Shown here piece after piece: positions 42,147 through 53,130 of a stretch of DNA of 64,000 bases. Source of the DNA: Agelas oroides (lineage: Eukaryota > Porifera > Demospongiae > Agelasida > Agelasidae); the NCBI GenBank assembly GCA_949130485.1, contig OX422201.1:6854091-6918090 (forward strand), read 5' to 3'. The translations under genes were made by a program, and so were the position numbers. The notes beneath the pieces were generated by a model. The model saw only the letters and a list, made by a program, of their open reading frames with translations. It was not told the DNA's origin and made no database searches. Position 1 is the stretch's first letter, and each line of letters begins with the position of its first letter.

Positions 42147-45100
42147 TTTATTTGCAATATATCAAGGGTACATCGACTCTCTTCGTCACGCATGGCTTAG
42201 TACAAAACATTGCAAAAAAGTTTTGTGCATATACTGTCATTGTTAAGAATTCTACAAATTTTCTGGTAAGATGTCCTTCAAGAATCTTTCTGGATCCTCT
42301 GCAGAGCCATCAGGGCTGGTGGTTCACCCCGAAGACACGGTGGTAATCGCTGGCAGCACAGTGATGCTGGCATGCGTTGCTTTCGGAGAGCCTCTTCCAT
42401 CCATAACTTGGAGTCTTGATGGAGCCAACGTGATAAATAATACTAGAACAGAGATAATAGAGATGCGAACAAGCAGAAACGGGACACCATTTATAAAGTC
42501 AGTCTTGCAGATTTGTGGAGTAGGTGAGAGTGATGCTGGCCGATACAATTGCACTGCAGTAAATGTAGTGAACACGGACAGCGCTGACTTCTCTCTGACT
42601 GTCATATCCGAACCTGCAACTCTTGTTTTGGTCCCGGAAGACATTGTGACTCTTGCAGGCGTCAGTGTAACCCTGACGTGCGTTGCTTTCGGTTACCCTA
42701 TCCCCACAATCAGGTGGGAGAAAAGCGACCACATCACCCAGACAACAGTGCAACATACCAACACAACTCGAATCATGAATCGGGTGATAAGCAGAAATGC
42801 GACACAGCTCCACCATTCCACCCTCTTCCTCTGTTCTTCTGAGGTCATCTCCACTGCCACATACTCCTGCATTGCTGACAATGGGTTGGACGGTGGAGAG
42901 ACGACCAGAGTCGACGTTACTGTGGATGTTAGAGGTGAGACCATTGGTGAATTACTCGTGACAACTCATCAGCCATTTTTTTCTCTATTCCCCTCAGTTC
43001 TGCCCACCATATTGGAGAGTGTAGGGGGCAATGTTTCACTGCAAGTTGGCCAAAGTGTCCCTTTTGTGTGTACAGCAGACGGTGCTCCCATACCTTCCAT
43101 CACCTGGTTTAAGGATGGCTGTCGGGTGCAGGCAACTTTGAACAGGAGGTTCGACATATCTGGGAATCTGGTGTCAGGGTTCCAGCCCCATCTCCCCCAG
43201 GCCAGGAGGAGTGTGCTCACCCTCTCAGAACTCCGGGAGGAAGACGCTGGGAACTACTCCTGTGGAGTGTCTAATGAGGTGGACACGGCCATCCTTGCCG
43301 AGCCATACACACTCATCGTTTCTAGAGGTAAGGCTCCATTAGCTCAGAGTGTACAGCCTCTCTTACTGCATCACATCTCCACAGACCTGCCCAACTACTG
43401 TCTTGGTCTTCCCTGCCGGAACGGAGGCACCTGCTCAAGTCACCAGTATTCCTACAGCTGCAGCTGCCCGTTGGGAGTCAACGGAGTGAACTGTGAGAAC
43501 AGTACGTCTTCCCTAATGTTTGGCAAATACAACTTTATTACGAAATTGTAATACAATATACTCTGGCTGCAGGGTGTGCGGTAGATTACTGGCAGCTCAA
43601 GCCAGGTAGCCTGGGTTGGATCCCTAGTGACTACTGGCTTTCGCTTCTTGCCTCATGACATCAAATGTACTCTGTGTACGCAGGAAATCCAGTTTTCTCT
43701 GAGCCAAGCATCGTGGAGGCGCCGCAGACAACCTTTGTGGAGCTCCACCAATCAGCAAGCTTCACCTGCACTGTCAGTGGCAACCCACAGCCCAACGTAA
43801 AGTGGTATAAGGACGGGAGGGAGATCCTGGGGCAGAGGTTACCTCGGTTGCGTATTCCAGAGGTTGACCTGGGTGACAGAGGGGCCTACCACTGCACCGC
43901 GTCTGCTAGGGAGGGCAGTGTCACATCCGATCCTGCATTCTTAAACATCATGGGTGGGTCTTGACTGTAGGCAGGGTCGTATTCCTAATACATTATGCTG
44001 AAAGGGCATTCTGGGGTTGAATGACATCATCATCATAACCTTTGTGTGCAGGGATCACGCAGTATACCGCCACCATCCAGCCGGCTTTATCTACTGGACA
44101 GGCAGAGCTGAACGCGTCCTTACCAAAGGTGACCATTTTACACTTCTACATAATGCATGTGACATTGTCTTCCCACAATAATAGTAGTAAGTTCTGAGCT
44201 GCTCATGTGACTGCTCATGTGACTGATCATGCGACTGATCATGTGACTGATCATGTGACTGCTCGTGTGACTGCTTGTGTGACTACTCGTGTGACTGCTC
44301 ATGTGACTGCTCATGTGACTGCTCATATGTGACTGGTCATGTGATTGATCGTGTTAATGATTGTTTTATAGCTGAAGTTCCGAGCAGCTGGCCGGCAGCT
44401 GAGTGTGATGGGAGACAACACTGCAACCATTCACTGCATTGAACACCACAACTCCCTGTAAGTGATGTCACATGACTTGTGAGTGATGATCTGTTATATC
44501 CTTATATGGTGGTGTGTTAACACCTCTTCCCTAAATGAAGTTTAAAATCATCCTCCCGCCCATCCAGTGGTGGGGTACAGCTGATAGTGACACTGCTCTC
44601 AGAGGCCAGCCTGGACAGTGCAAGGGTGGAGACAGCATTGACCAGCACCGTGATGCAGGTGGGGCGGGAACTGGGGCTCAACGTCTTGCTCAGCAACTTG
44701 CAGAGATTTGGTAGGTGACACATGTAGGAGTTTGAAATTTTCTAATGCACTTCATGAAATACTGTGCCTCCCTCTCTCTCTCCCTCTCCCTCTCCCTCTC
44801 CCTCTCCCTCTCCCTCTCCCTCTCCCTCTCCCTCTCCCTCTCCCTCTCCCTCTCCCTCTCCCTCTCCCTCTCCCTCTCCCTCTCCCTCTCCCTCTCCCTC
44901 TCCCTCTCCTCCTCCCTGGTTAACGTTACAGATGGTTGTAGAGGGGAGACGACCATCGTTCCTCCATCTTCCATCATCATGAATGACCTAGACACCTCCC
45001 TGACCTGGTCTGAGGTCCCCATAGGGACAGTGGCCGAGGTCCGGTGCGTGTGTGGGATCCCCCTCCCACGCACGGCCACTCGGTTGTGTGCAGGGAACTT

Positions 45101-48100
45101 TGTCACTGGGGGACAGTGGAATCAGCCACTGGACATGAAGTGCAACTTCACAAATGTTGTCAGAGAGCTCTGCCTGATGCCTGAGGTACATACACTTGCT
45201 GCTGGTCTATCTGACATAATCTGTTTCTCTGTGTTTCGTTGCGTGCTACATGTGTTGTGTGTTCCTTTCTTCAGAACAACGAAGTGGCAGACCTCACGGC
45301 TAACACTGACCAACTTGGGAGCCTGGGAATCCACCTAGCTACTGAGATTATGTGGCAGCGGCTACAGAATGTTACTGGACATCCAACTGTATGTGCTACT
45401 CGAAACTAGCTTGCGCGTTTACAGTCACAATCAGAGTGGCTACCGGGGTGTATGACAGTACCATTTGTGCACTATGCCATCTGTGTAGTGTTCTCTGTTG
45501 GAGACAAATATCTGTCTTTGGTCCTCCATGACGACTTTATGGTTCCCTTCACCACTGCAGGAGAGCGGCCACTTCTTTACCATCATTGACAACATTCTGT
45601 CTGCCCCATTGGAGCAGCTGCAGGCTAGCCACGAGGAGTTTAACACTTCAGGAAGGTATAGGCATGCCTTGTTCCCAGGTCACAGACATGTGCTAAATGT
45701 CGTCTGAGAATGAGGCTAACAAACCTTATCCCCCTTCCCCCTCCCCCTCCCACACACACACACACACACATGCACAGACTCCTAGTTGCTATTGATGAGT
45801 TAGCAGACAGCTATCCTGTCACAAATGAAACGTTTGTAATCACCAAAAACAATTTTGCCATGGCGATATACCCAGAAGTAAACACCTTTGGGTTCCCAGG
45901 GGAGGGATTCAGTGCCAACCTGGGGAACACATTCACTTTCAATGGGACGAAGGTCCTACTAGTGGCATCAGATGACGCAACCGCTTCTATTAGTCTCCCT
46001 GCAACACTATTGGACGGTCTGAATACCAGACTGACACCAAGGCTCGTCTTCAGCTTCTTTCTGAACGAAGGTCTCTTTGTGAGGAGACGAGAGTATCTCC
46101 AGAACAGCAATGTGTCTGCCATCAGGCTGGGGAGCATTGTGATTGCATCCCACATCACAGGTGGAGTGAGCGTCTCTGGCCTGCAGGACCCCGTGCGGAC
46201 AACATTCATCACAAAACCAGTGAGTGGAAGACAGTTACTGTAGTACGAGGCTACCACTTCCCAGGCCCCACCTAGCTTTCTGTCACCTGGAGAGTAGTCT
46301 TGTGCCCAGGCCCCACCCAGTCATGCGTGAACTGGGTGGGGTCTGGGCACGAGACTACCTGGAGAGCAATGGAAAGTTGAGTGGGTTATGACTGTGCTAT
46401 GTGCCCTCAATCCCCTCCTTCCCCTCCTGCTCCCTCCTCCCTCCTCCCTCCTCCCTCCTCCCTCCTCCCTCCTCCCTCCTCCCTCAATCCCCTCCTTCCC
46501 CTCCTGCTCCCTCCTCCCTCCTCCCTCCTCCCTCCTCCCTCCTCCCTCCTCCCTCCTCCCTCCTCCCTCCTCCCTCCTCCCTCCTCCCTCCTCCCTCCTC
46601 CTCCCGCCTCCTCCCACTGCCAGGAGCTACTTCCTGCTGCCCATGTGGAGTGTTCCTATTGGGACCTTTCTCTGGATGAGGGTTTTGGGGCGTGGTCCAC
46701 AGAGGGATGCTCTCGTGTGGTGCGGGTGGAGGACGATGCTGGGAAAGTAGTGTGCGACTGTGATCACCTCACAAACTTTGCTGTCCTGTTGGTATGTCAA
46801 CAGACCTAGTCAGCCTTATCATTGTTGTATGTCTGATTGTGTTCTCAGTCTAGCCACGTTCTCAGTCTAGCCGCGTTCTCAGTCTAGCCTCGTTCTCAGT
46901 CTAGCCCTGTTCTCAGTCTAGCCCCGTTCTCAGTCTAGCCGCGTTCTCAGTCTAGCCGCGTTCTCAGTCTAGCCTCGTTCTCAGTCTAGCCTCATTCTCA
47001 GTCTAGCCGCGTTCTCAGTCTAGCCCCATTCTCAGTCTAGCCGCGTTCTCAGTCTAGCCGCGTTCTCAGTCTAGCTGTGTTCTCAGTCTAGCCACGTTCT
47101 CAGTCTAGCCCCGTTCCCATGCCCTCCGCTTATTTTGTCACATGCCTCGTAATGAGGCTATATTCACAATCATTTCTTGGGCTAGGGTGGTACTAATGTG
47201 TTTCTCTTTGCTTGCTTCAGGACATGACTCCTACTGGCATTGGTGAACTCTCGTACATAGGAGGTGTGATCTGCATCGTGTTCCTCATCCCCACCATCAT
47301 ATTCCTCACAGTGAGGTAGGACCTCCCTCCCTCCCACCCGTGGTCCCATTTCATCAACAGCCTGCTTCTCTGGCTCTCATACGGTCCTAAAGCAGTTTAT
47401 TACTAGCTTGTACTAGCTCACCTCCCACTGTGTCCTGCAGGTTACTGCGGCCCAAGGTTCAGCAACAGGATACAGGCAGTTCTACTACCCAGAGTTCCAC
47501 TACCCCGAGTTCCATTGGAGTGCTAATGATCAACTTTTGCGTAGGTCTCACTGCTCTCTACACTTCATTCATCATCCCAAACTACGTCACCCGCTCCTCC
47601 TCCTCTGACGTTGCCTGTGCTGTGCTCTCGGCCACGTTCCACTATTTCTTCCTGGTCAGCACCCTTGCATTCACAATGATGGTGTTTGTGAGGTTCAGAA
47701 AGTTTGAGAAAAAAAAGAATGTGATGGTGCTCGTTACAGCTGTGGTTATAACATGGGGTACGTGGATGCAGAGAAGTGTGTCCCCACTGTTGTATCATGC
47801 ACATGACTGTCTCTCCTTCAGTGGTCCCACTCGTCATTGTGATGGTGTCCATACTACCAGACTATACTAACTACGTCAGTGATGAATTGTAAGTGTGAAA
47901 TAAGTTTGTTCTCCCACCACGCCTCATGATGTTAATTGTTGACCTTTGACCCCCAGCTGTCGTCCAGTCAAGTGGCCCTACTGGATCAGTCTGCTAGGAA
48001 TCAGTGGACTCCTCCACCTGCAGACCTGGATTGGACTGGTTGTTGCCCCTTGTTTCAAGCCCCCCATGAGCAGACGTAGTGAGATCGACTCACGCTTGTG

Positions 48101-48539
48101 GCTGAGAGAAACTGCTGGCCTTATTACCTCTCTTCTCCTCTACGACATTGCCTGGGGATTTGGCCTCCCCGCTACCCACACCATAGGAAGGCCTTACATA
48201 CTTCGAAGCTTCTTTCAAGGAATTTTTATCACAGCAAGTGCACTGCTTGGTTGCACCATTTTTGTCTTCTTACTTTCACGAGAGCTGCAGGAGAAATGTG
48301 GAAGGGGAGACAAAGTGTCGACAAAGAAAGCTGAAGAACACATCTACGATGAACCTGGGCCTACCCCTGCTAAGATTGACCCTCTGCCATTAAAGTTGGA
48401 GGAAGTTGAACTTGAATCCAGTGGATATCCAAATCCAAATGATAAGAGTCCAACGTCCATAACGATGGAGGCTGCGTCAGAGGAAGCTCCTCTCAAGAAT
48501 GCCCCAGAGAAGGCTTGTGAAGAATCTACCGAATTCTGA
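38061..48539 (+). CDS. Ig-rich adhesion GPCR 2 (11 Ig, EGF, HormR-like, GAIN/GPS, 7TM), paralogue of receptor 1
   Basis: 24 exons sum to 6,072 nt in frame (2,023 aa). Signal peptide exon 38061-38145 ([19 protein letters not shown]). Ig exons: 38283, 39209, 39578, 40098, 40475, 41075, 41633, 42305-42934 (two Ig domains fused), 42998. EGF 43385-43501 ([19 protein letters not shown]), Ig 43684. SEA-like 44052, 44372, 44568. HormR-like 44932-45185. GAIN 45275, 45561, 45778-46219. GPS exon 46624-46791 (ECSYWDLS...AWSTEGC...[14 protein letters not shown]^T retained). TM1 47221-47315, then 47441, 47822 and 47957-48539. Intron positions in the 7TM part match receptor 1. The cytoplasmic tail has HIYDEPGP and ends ESTEF. 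It is the smaller, less repetitive tandem copy and may show the ancestral form. A likely poly(A) signal AATAAA lies near 48570. Confidence 0.88.
38604..39208 (+). other. 605-bp intron of receptor 2 without recognised content
   Basis: It lies between Ig1 (38283-38603) and Ig2 (39209). No exon with Ig features, RNA gene or clear repeat was found. Confidence 0.5.
40853..41000. repeat. Short G-rich tandem repeat in a receptor 2 intron
   Basis: Imperfect copies of TTTGTAGGGGACCA, TTTGTAAGGGGCC and similar run for about 150 bp after the Ig5 donor. Minus-strand open frames of [10 protein letters not shown]-like sequence come from this repeat and are not coding. Confidence 0.85.
42059..42143. repeat. 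(GT)n microsatellite in a receptor 2 intron
   Basis: About 42 uninterrupted GT dinucleotides between the Ig7 and Ig8 exons. Confidence 0.95.
44771..44910. repeat. (CTCCCT)n microsatellite in a receptor 2 intron
   Basis: Near-perfect CTCCCT repeats form the long pyrimidine tract before the HormR-like exon at 44932. Confidence 0.95.
46295..46357. mobile_element. 63-bp hairpin MITE with perfect 9-bp target duplication
   Basis: Termini TAGTCTTGTGCCCAGGCCC and GGGTCTGGGCACGAGACTA surround a tiny loop. Flanks are CCTGGAGAG at 46286-46294 and 46358-46366. This is the smallest clear member of the TAGTCTCG family and lies in the intron before the GPS exon of receptor 2. Confidence 0.85.
46430..46610. 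repeat. (CTCCCTC)n / (CCT)n repeat before the receptor 2 GPS exon
   Basis: Low-complexity CTCCTCCCTCC tract that acts as the polypyrimidine stretch of the acceptor at 46622-46623. Proline/serine-rich frames here are not genes. Confidence 0.9.
46836..47107. repeat. 17-bp tandem repeat resembling a MITE end (receptor 2 intron)
   Basis: About 16 head-to-tail copies of GTTCTCAGTCTAGCCNC lie between the GPS and TM1 exons. The unit resembles the TAG(T/C)CTCGTTCCCAG terminus of the window's MITEs. Confidence 0.85.
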
Positions 48540-48784
48540 ACTTGTAACGTATGGAGTGTACCCCAACAATAAACAATTGTTTGTAGTTGACCCTTTATAA
48601 GTCCCACGTTTGGGTATTGAATATGTATTCTACTCTACTGTCTGTGGTGTGCGCGTGCGCATGCGCATGAATCTTGAACCGCGAATCGCGTGACTAATGA
48701 CCTTTGCCTTCGAGGACCCTAAACCTTGCATCGTACGATCTGTAGCGTTGTTGGCGGGTCTTTGAGTCTTCTGAGAAACCCACG
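48540..48784. promoter_or_regulatory. 3' end of receptor 2 and promoter of the first ependymin-like gene
   Basis: AATAAACAATTG near 48570 is a plausible poly(A) signal for receptor 2. An NRF1-like palindrome TGCGCATGCGCA at 48656-48667 lies about 120 bp upstream of the next ATG. Confidence 0.5.
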
Positions 48785-49926
48785 ATGCTGAAGCTTGCAG
48801 TGTTTGTTTGTCTCGTAGTGCTATGCGCTGCGCAGACTCCTACCCGGCCCAACATTCCGGAAACCTTTATATCTCAGGTAACGTAAACTTTTTTTGTAGT
48901 ATTTTGCACATTTTTGGTTAATATTGTGTAAACGTCGTTTGCAGAGCAATGTGGACTTGCACCGCGGTGCTAGCGAAACTCTCTTTGGCAAAGGTAAATA
49001 TAATAGTGGAATGTACCTGCAAATGTGTATAGTATAATCACACCCCTTTAATACCGCCCCATTCCTTGTACATGTGCTTTTATGCAGGCTCCATTGGACG
49101 TGATATGTCAACAAACGAGGGTATGGAACTGACCATGTTTGTAGATGCAGACAAGAACAACCTCACATTTGAGTTTCTGGAGCGCTACGATAAGGGGATG
49201 GAGTACATTATCCGGAAGTAAGTCTGTCACATGATGTGCATTACTGTGTCAGTTTGTCAAGTTTATTGTCAAGTTTATTGTAGATTGGACGTAAACTGAG
49301 GATGTTATTGCAGGCTTAAAAAAAAACACTTTTTGTAAACTGAGTATGTTTATTGCAGGCTTAAGAAATCCTTTTTGTATCCTTGTATTAATCTAAACCA
49401 CAAGCTAGTACTTACTACCCCAAATTTCTACTTTGGTTAATTTTCTTTGCTGTGTTTGCATATTTGTATACACACCTGGCACCCTACTGCAACTCTAGTG
49501 CTGTTGTTAGACTTCAGGAAACATGTCCAATTTCTATTACAGTGAAAATGATGACAACCACTGTGAGCCTATAAAGCGAACTGGTTCACTTCCTCCCTAC
49601 TGGGGTTGGGTGCAGCAGGCCACTTACGTTGGCAAGATGATGCAGAAGCACGTGGAACTGGACAAGTGGGAGTTTTCCGTAAGTAGATGTATTCTGTTCA
49701 GATGGTGGAGCCAGACATACATGGTGTAGTATTACCAGTTTTGCTCTCAATCTCTCAGGCAGGGGGAACTCGCCTGGAGGTGGGTGTGTCAGAATCTGAC
49801 CCAAACACTCCCCACTATTTTGCTCGACGTATGCCTACGGAAGTGATCATGTTTGAAATACTGATCTTCAATGCCACTGCCCCCTCAGCAAGTATCTTCA
49901 ATGTGCCATCAGAGTGCTCGGCGTGA
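48785..49926 (+). CDS. Small secreted protein, ependymin-related-like (copy 1)
   Basis: Five exons (48785-48877, 48945-48993, 49088-49217, 49543-49678, 49759-49926) give 191 aa. It starts with a signal peptide, MLKLAVFVCLVVLCAAQTP. The remainder has F..LERYDKGMEYI, a C-E-P segment (HCEPIKRTG), PPYWGWVQQATYVG, KWEFSAGGTRLEVGV and a C-terminal FNVPSEC. A short signal-led protein with Y..G..Y.I, a conserved Cys and a terminal F..P..C fits the ependymin-related family of secreted calcium/lipid-binding glycoproteins. The family call is moderate; the secreted nature is firm. One N-glycosylation site (NLT) is visible. Copy 2 follows with the same exon plan. Confidence 0.75.
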
Positions 49927-50227
49927 ATGAGGCCTGAATACTGACTGAACAAACTTCCTCTAGAACTTAGTGTTTGCTTTGCATTTATGTGTATTTGGAC
50001 CCCCTCCCCCATACTAAAATAATACCTGCTATCCAGGCTATGAATACCACTGTTAGGGTCAGTGCATGCAGTACCAGAGCTCACACGCCACCTGAGATTC
50101 TCGTGACGCTTGCATGATTTTTGTTACACGTTGCAATCATAGGGTGGAGCTCAAACCCAGATCCTCCCACTCGCCTTGTTGCTGTCGCCGTTGCATTACC
50201 GACTTTCTCTCGACCGACAATCGCACG

Positions 50228-51480
50228 ATGCTGAAGCTTGCGGTGTTGGCTTGTCTCGTAGCGCTGTGCGCCGCGCAGACTCCCACCCGGCCCAAGATCC
50301 CGGAGACTTTCATATCTCAGGTAGACGGAACATGTGTTGCAAAGTCAGAGGTGGCATTGTATAAATAAGGGTGGTCGCATCCTCTCATGCAGGGTGAAGT
50401 GGAGTTCCACCGGGAAGATAGAACACTCATGGGCAAAGGTGAAGATTTGTACCTCAGTTCACTTTCGAGCATAGCCTCGTTCCCAGGCCTTCCCACCGTC
50501 TACAATATGCATACTGTAGAAGGCCTGGGAACCGAGGCTACCTTGTGTCGTGTGATGAAGATAGGCTACAGCATTGTTTCTTATGCAAACCCTAGCTCGA
50601 ATTGAACGTGATCAGGAGGCCATGAAGGGGCTGGAGAGAAGCGAATATGCAGAGGATCATTTAGTGTTTGAGCATCTGGAACGCTACGACATGGGAGAAG
50701 AGTACACTGTCAGAGAGTAAGTTATATGACTGACACAGCTCCCGGCCCATGCAGGAGAAAGAATTAATTTACAACTTCAATTGTGCAAAGTGCACATTTT
50801 CATTTTGAAATGATATTCACCTTCTGAACTTAACTGCAATTGGGTCACATGATGATTGCAATGACAGTCATTTAGCCAGCCCTACACAATTCCACTACTG
50901 TATTTGCAGTTGTATGTATACCACTATAAATTTTTATGTGCAGAAATGGAAGTTATTTTAGTTGTCTTCACCATAAATATTAAGTCTATACGTAAAAAAA
51001 AATTTAGCCACTCTATATACATGCATACTGATCTTGTGTGTACCACTAAAATCATTAACAATATTATGTGTAGAAATGGTACGGACCATCATTGTGAGCC
51101 CGAGAAGGTGTCGGGTGGGCTCCCCCTTTTCTGGGACTGGCTGATGTATGCCAAGTACGCTGGCACCAGGAAGTATCATGAGAGAACACTCGACATATGG
51201 CAGTTTGAGGTATGTACACACAACCAGGTACGTAGATCAATAAGTAGAAGGATGTTTATTGCCTTCTACTCCACACTAGGCTGGTGGTGCACGCCTTGAG
51301 CTGGGTGTGGCACAAGACGCTCCGAACCAGCCTGTGGTCTTCAACCGTCGGGAGTCCCATGGTGATGTTGGCTTTGCATTTATGGCATTCAATGCCACCA
51401 AGCCCCCCACGGATGACTTCAACATCCCCTCTGACTGTGAGACAAGGATCCACCCCATGTCCAACCCGAAAAAGATGTGA
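50228..51480 (+). CDS. Small secreted protein, ependymin-related-like (copy 2)
   Basis: Five exons (50228-50320, 50393-50438, 50596-50716, 51074-51209, 51280-51480) give 198 aa, with the same intron positions and phases as copy 1. The signal peptide MLKLAVLACLVALCAAQTP is almost identical to copy 1. The mature part has diverged: FEHLERYDMGEEYTVREN, HHCEPEKVSGGLPLFWDW, YAKYAGT, IWQFEAGGARLELGV, FNIPSDC and a basic extra C-terminal tail. Tandem duplication is clear. Expression or function cannot be read from sequence. Confidence 0.75.
50472..50540. mobile_element. Hairpin MITE in the second intron of ependymin-like copy 2
   Basis: TAGCCTCGTTCCCAGGCCTTC is mirrored by GAAGGCCTGGGAACCGAGGCTA with a short loop. 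It is a variant of the TAGTCTCG family. A target duplication is not evident. Confidence 0.65.
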
Positions 51481-52703
51481 CCTCTTTAAGAACAACTTTT
51501 TAATTGCTTAGTGCAACATTAGTAGTGTGCCAATGCATGGATCCATAGGTTTCATAGTAGAGGTTAATTGTGTTTAGTTTATATACGCATTCGTTTTTCT
51601 GTCATATCCCCCAGTAATGTAACCTCAAGGCTTTGAAGATAGAATAAAGATGTACAAAAATAAATCACCACATGAAATGTCCCGCAATAAACACGTGGAG
51701 TATGTCCCATGATGCCACCATGGTACACCATAGCCCTCTCTACTGGTAAGACAGTTTCCTGAAGATGCGGTCAGTATATTGGTATGGAGCCACTTCCATG
51801 AGAGTACACTGTTCCAAGCACCAAGATGACCCACAATGGCAAAAGCAGTCCAACAATACACTCTTCAAGCATGTTCCACTTGCCTGGAGTGGGGGAATTG
51901 ATTGCATGAGGGCTCACCGCCAGGTCTAGTCTTGTTCCCAGACCAAATTTTTTGTGTGCACATCCTGTGGCCTCGTCAAAAATAGAGTCTAGACACTTTC
52001 ACTAGGAAATTTTCGCGGGTCTTTAATTTCACGAATTTCGCAAATTTTCAACCGTTCAGGAAAATATTTCAACGAAAATTTTGAAACGTGACACACTGTT
52101 TCACCAAGTAATAAAGTATCCTTGGTTTCACGCTCTGACTGCAAGAGCGTCGATGGACAACATCCCGGGGCTAAGCTGCCAAATCTGCAAGGATCTCTCT
52201 CCAAGGAGATACCTTCAAAGTAGGCATTGGTGTGCTGACAGTTGCGAGCTCGAGCGGATGACGACAGGGTGACGGTGCTTGTTAGATAACCAGGCTTGTA
52301 TGCCACGCCCATTGTATATTACGTTTGCGGCATGCGCATGCAGCAAATTCGCGAAATTATTTCAACGAAATCTTCAAAAATCACTATTCGCGAAAATTTA
52401 GACCCTCGAAAATTTTGCGCTATATGGTATGTGCATACGTCACCACAGATAGCCAGCTTGCAGATTTCTTGAACACCAAGACCAAATGCTGCCAGTATCT
52501 GATAATGCCATTAACACCTACAACTACTCACCGCTATGTCAACTGGCCCCAGTTTTCCTAGTGAAAGTGTCCAGATCCTATTTTTTACAAGGCCGCAGGG
52601 GATGTGCGAAAAACATGACTGTGCCAGGTCTGTCTCTGATTGCATGCTCACCTGTCATTCACTTCCGGTAGGAGAGTGGGCGTGTCTGTTCCATAGCAGT
52701 ACT
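51481..52703. other. Intergenic region with AT-rich inverted-repeat element
   Basis: About 1.2 kb. A half-like MITE end TAGTCTTGTTCCCAGACC starts near 51929. From about 52005 to 52420 an AT-rich element shows imperfect inverted ends: GGAAATTTTCGCGGGTCT on the left, and the inverse of AGACCCTCGAAAATTTTGCG on the right. It looks like a MITE of another family. No coding region seen. Confidence 0.5.
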
Positions 52704-52740
52704 TACTCTGGGGATTTCTGTACGTGTTTTCATGTTGCAC

Positions 52741-52743
<3 letters not shown>

Positions 52744-52785
<42 letters not shown>

Positions 52786-53042
52786 GCAGGTGTGTGTGTG
52801 TGCGTGTGTGTGTGCACGTGTATGTGTGTGTATGCAGGTGTGTGTGTGTGTGCATGTGCGTGTGTGTGTGCGTGTGTGTGTGTGTGCATGTGCAGGTGTG
52901 TGTGCGTGTGTGTGTGCATGTGTGTGTGTGTGCATGTGCAGGTGTGTGTGTGCGTGTGTGTGCATGTGTGTGTGTGCATGTGCAGGTGTGTGTGTGCGTG
53001 TGTGTGCATGTGTGTGTGTGTGTGTGCGTGTGTGTGTGTGCA
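52744..53042. repeat. Degenerate (TG)n repeat, about 300 bp
   Basis: A pure (GT)n core followed by TGTGCATGTGCAGGTGTG-like higher-order units. Cys-Val and His-Thr frames over it are spurious. Confidence 0.95.
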
Positions 53043-53130
53043 AGTAGTAAACAATTCTAATATGGGTGAAACTATGATGGTGGAGCTGTGTGGTGTGATG
53101 GTGTGAGGGTGTAATGGAGAGGGTCTCCAC

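Noticed and set aside
44690-45106. ERERER and SPSPSP proteins
   Set aside because: These are translations of a CTCCCT microsatellite next to a real exon.
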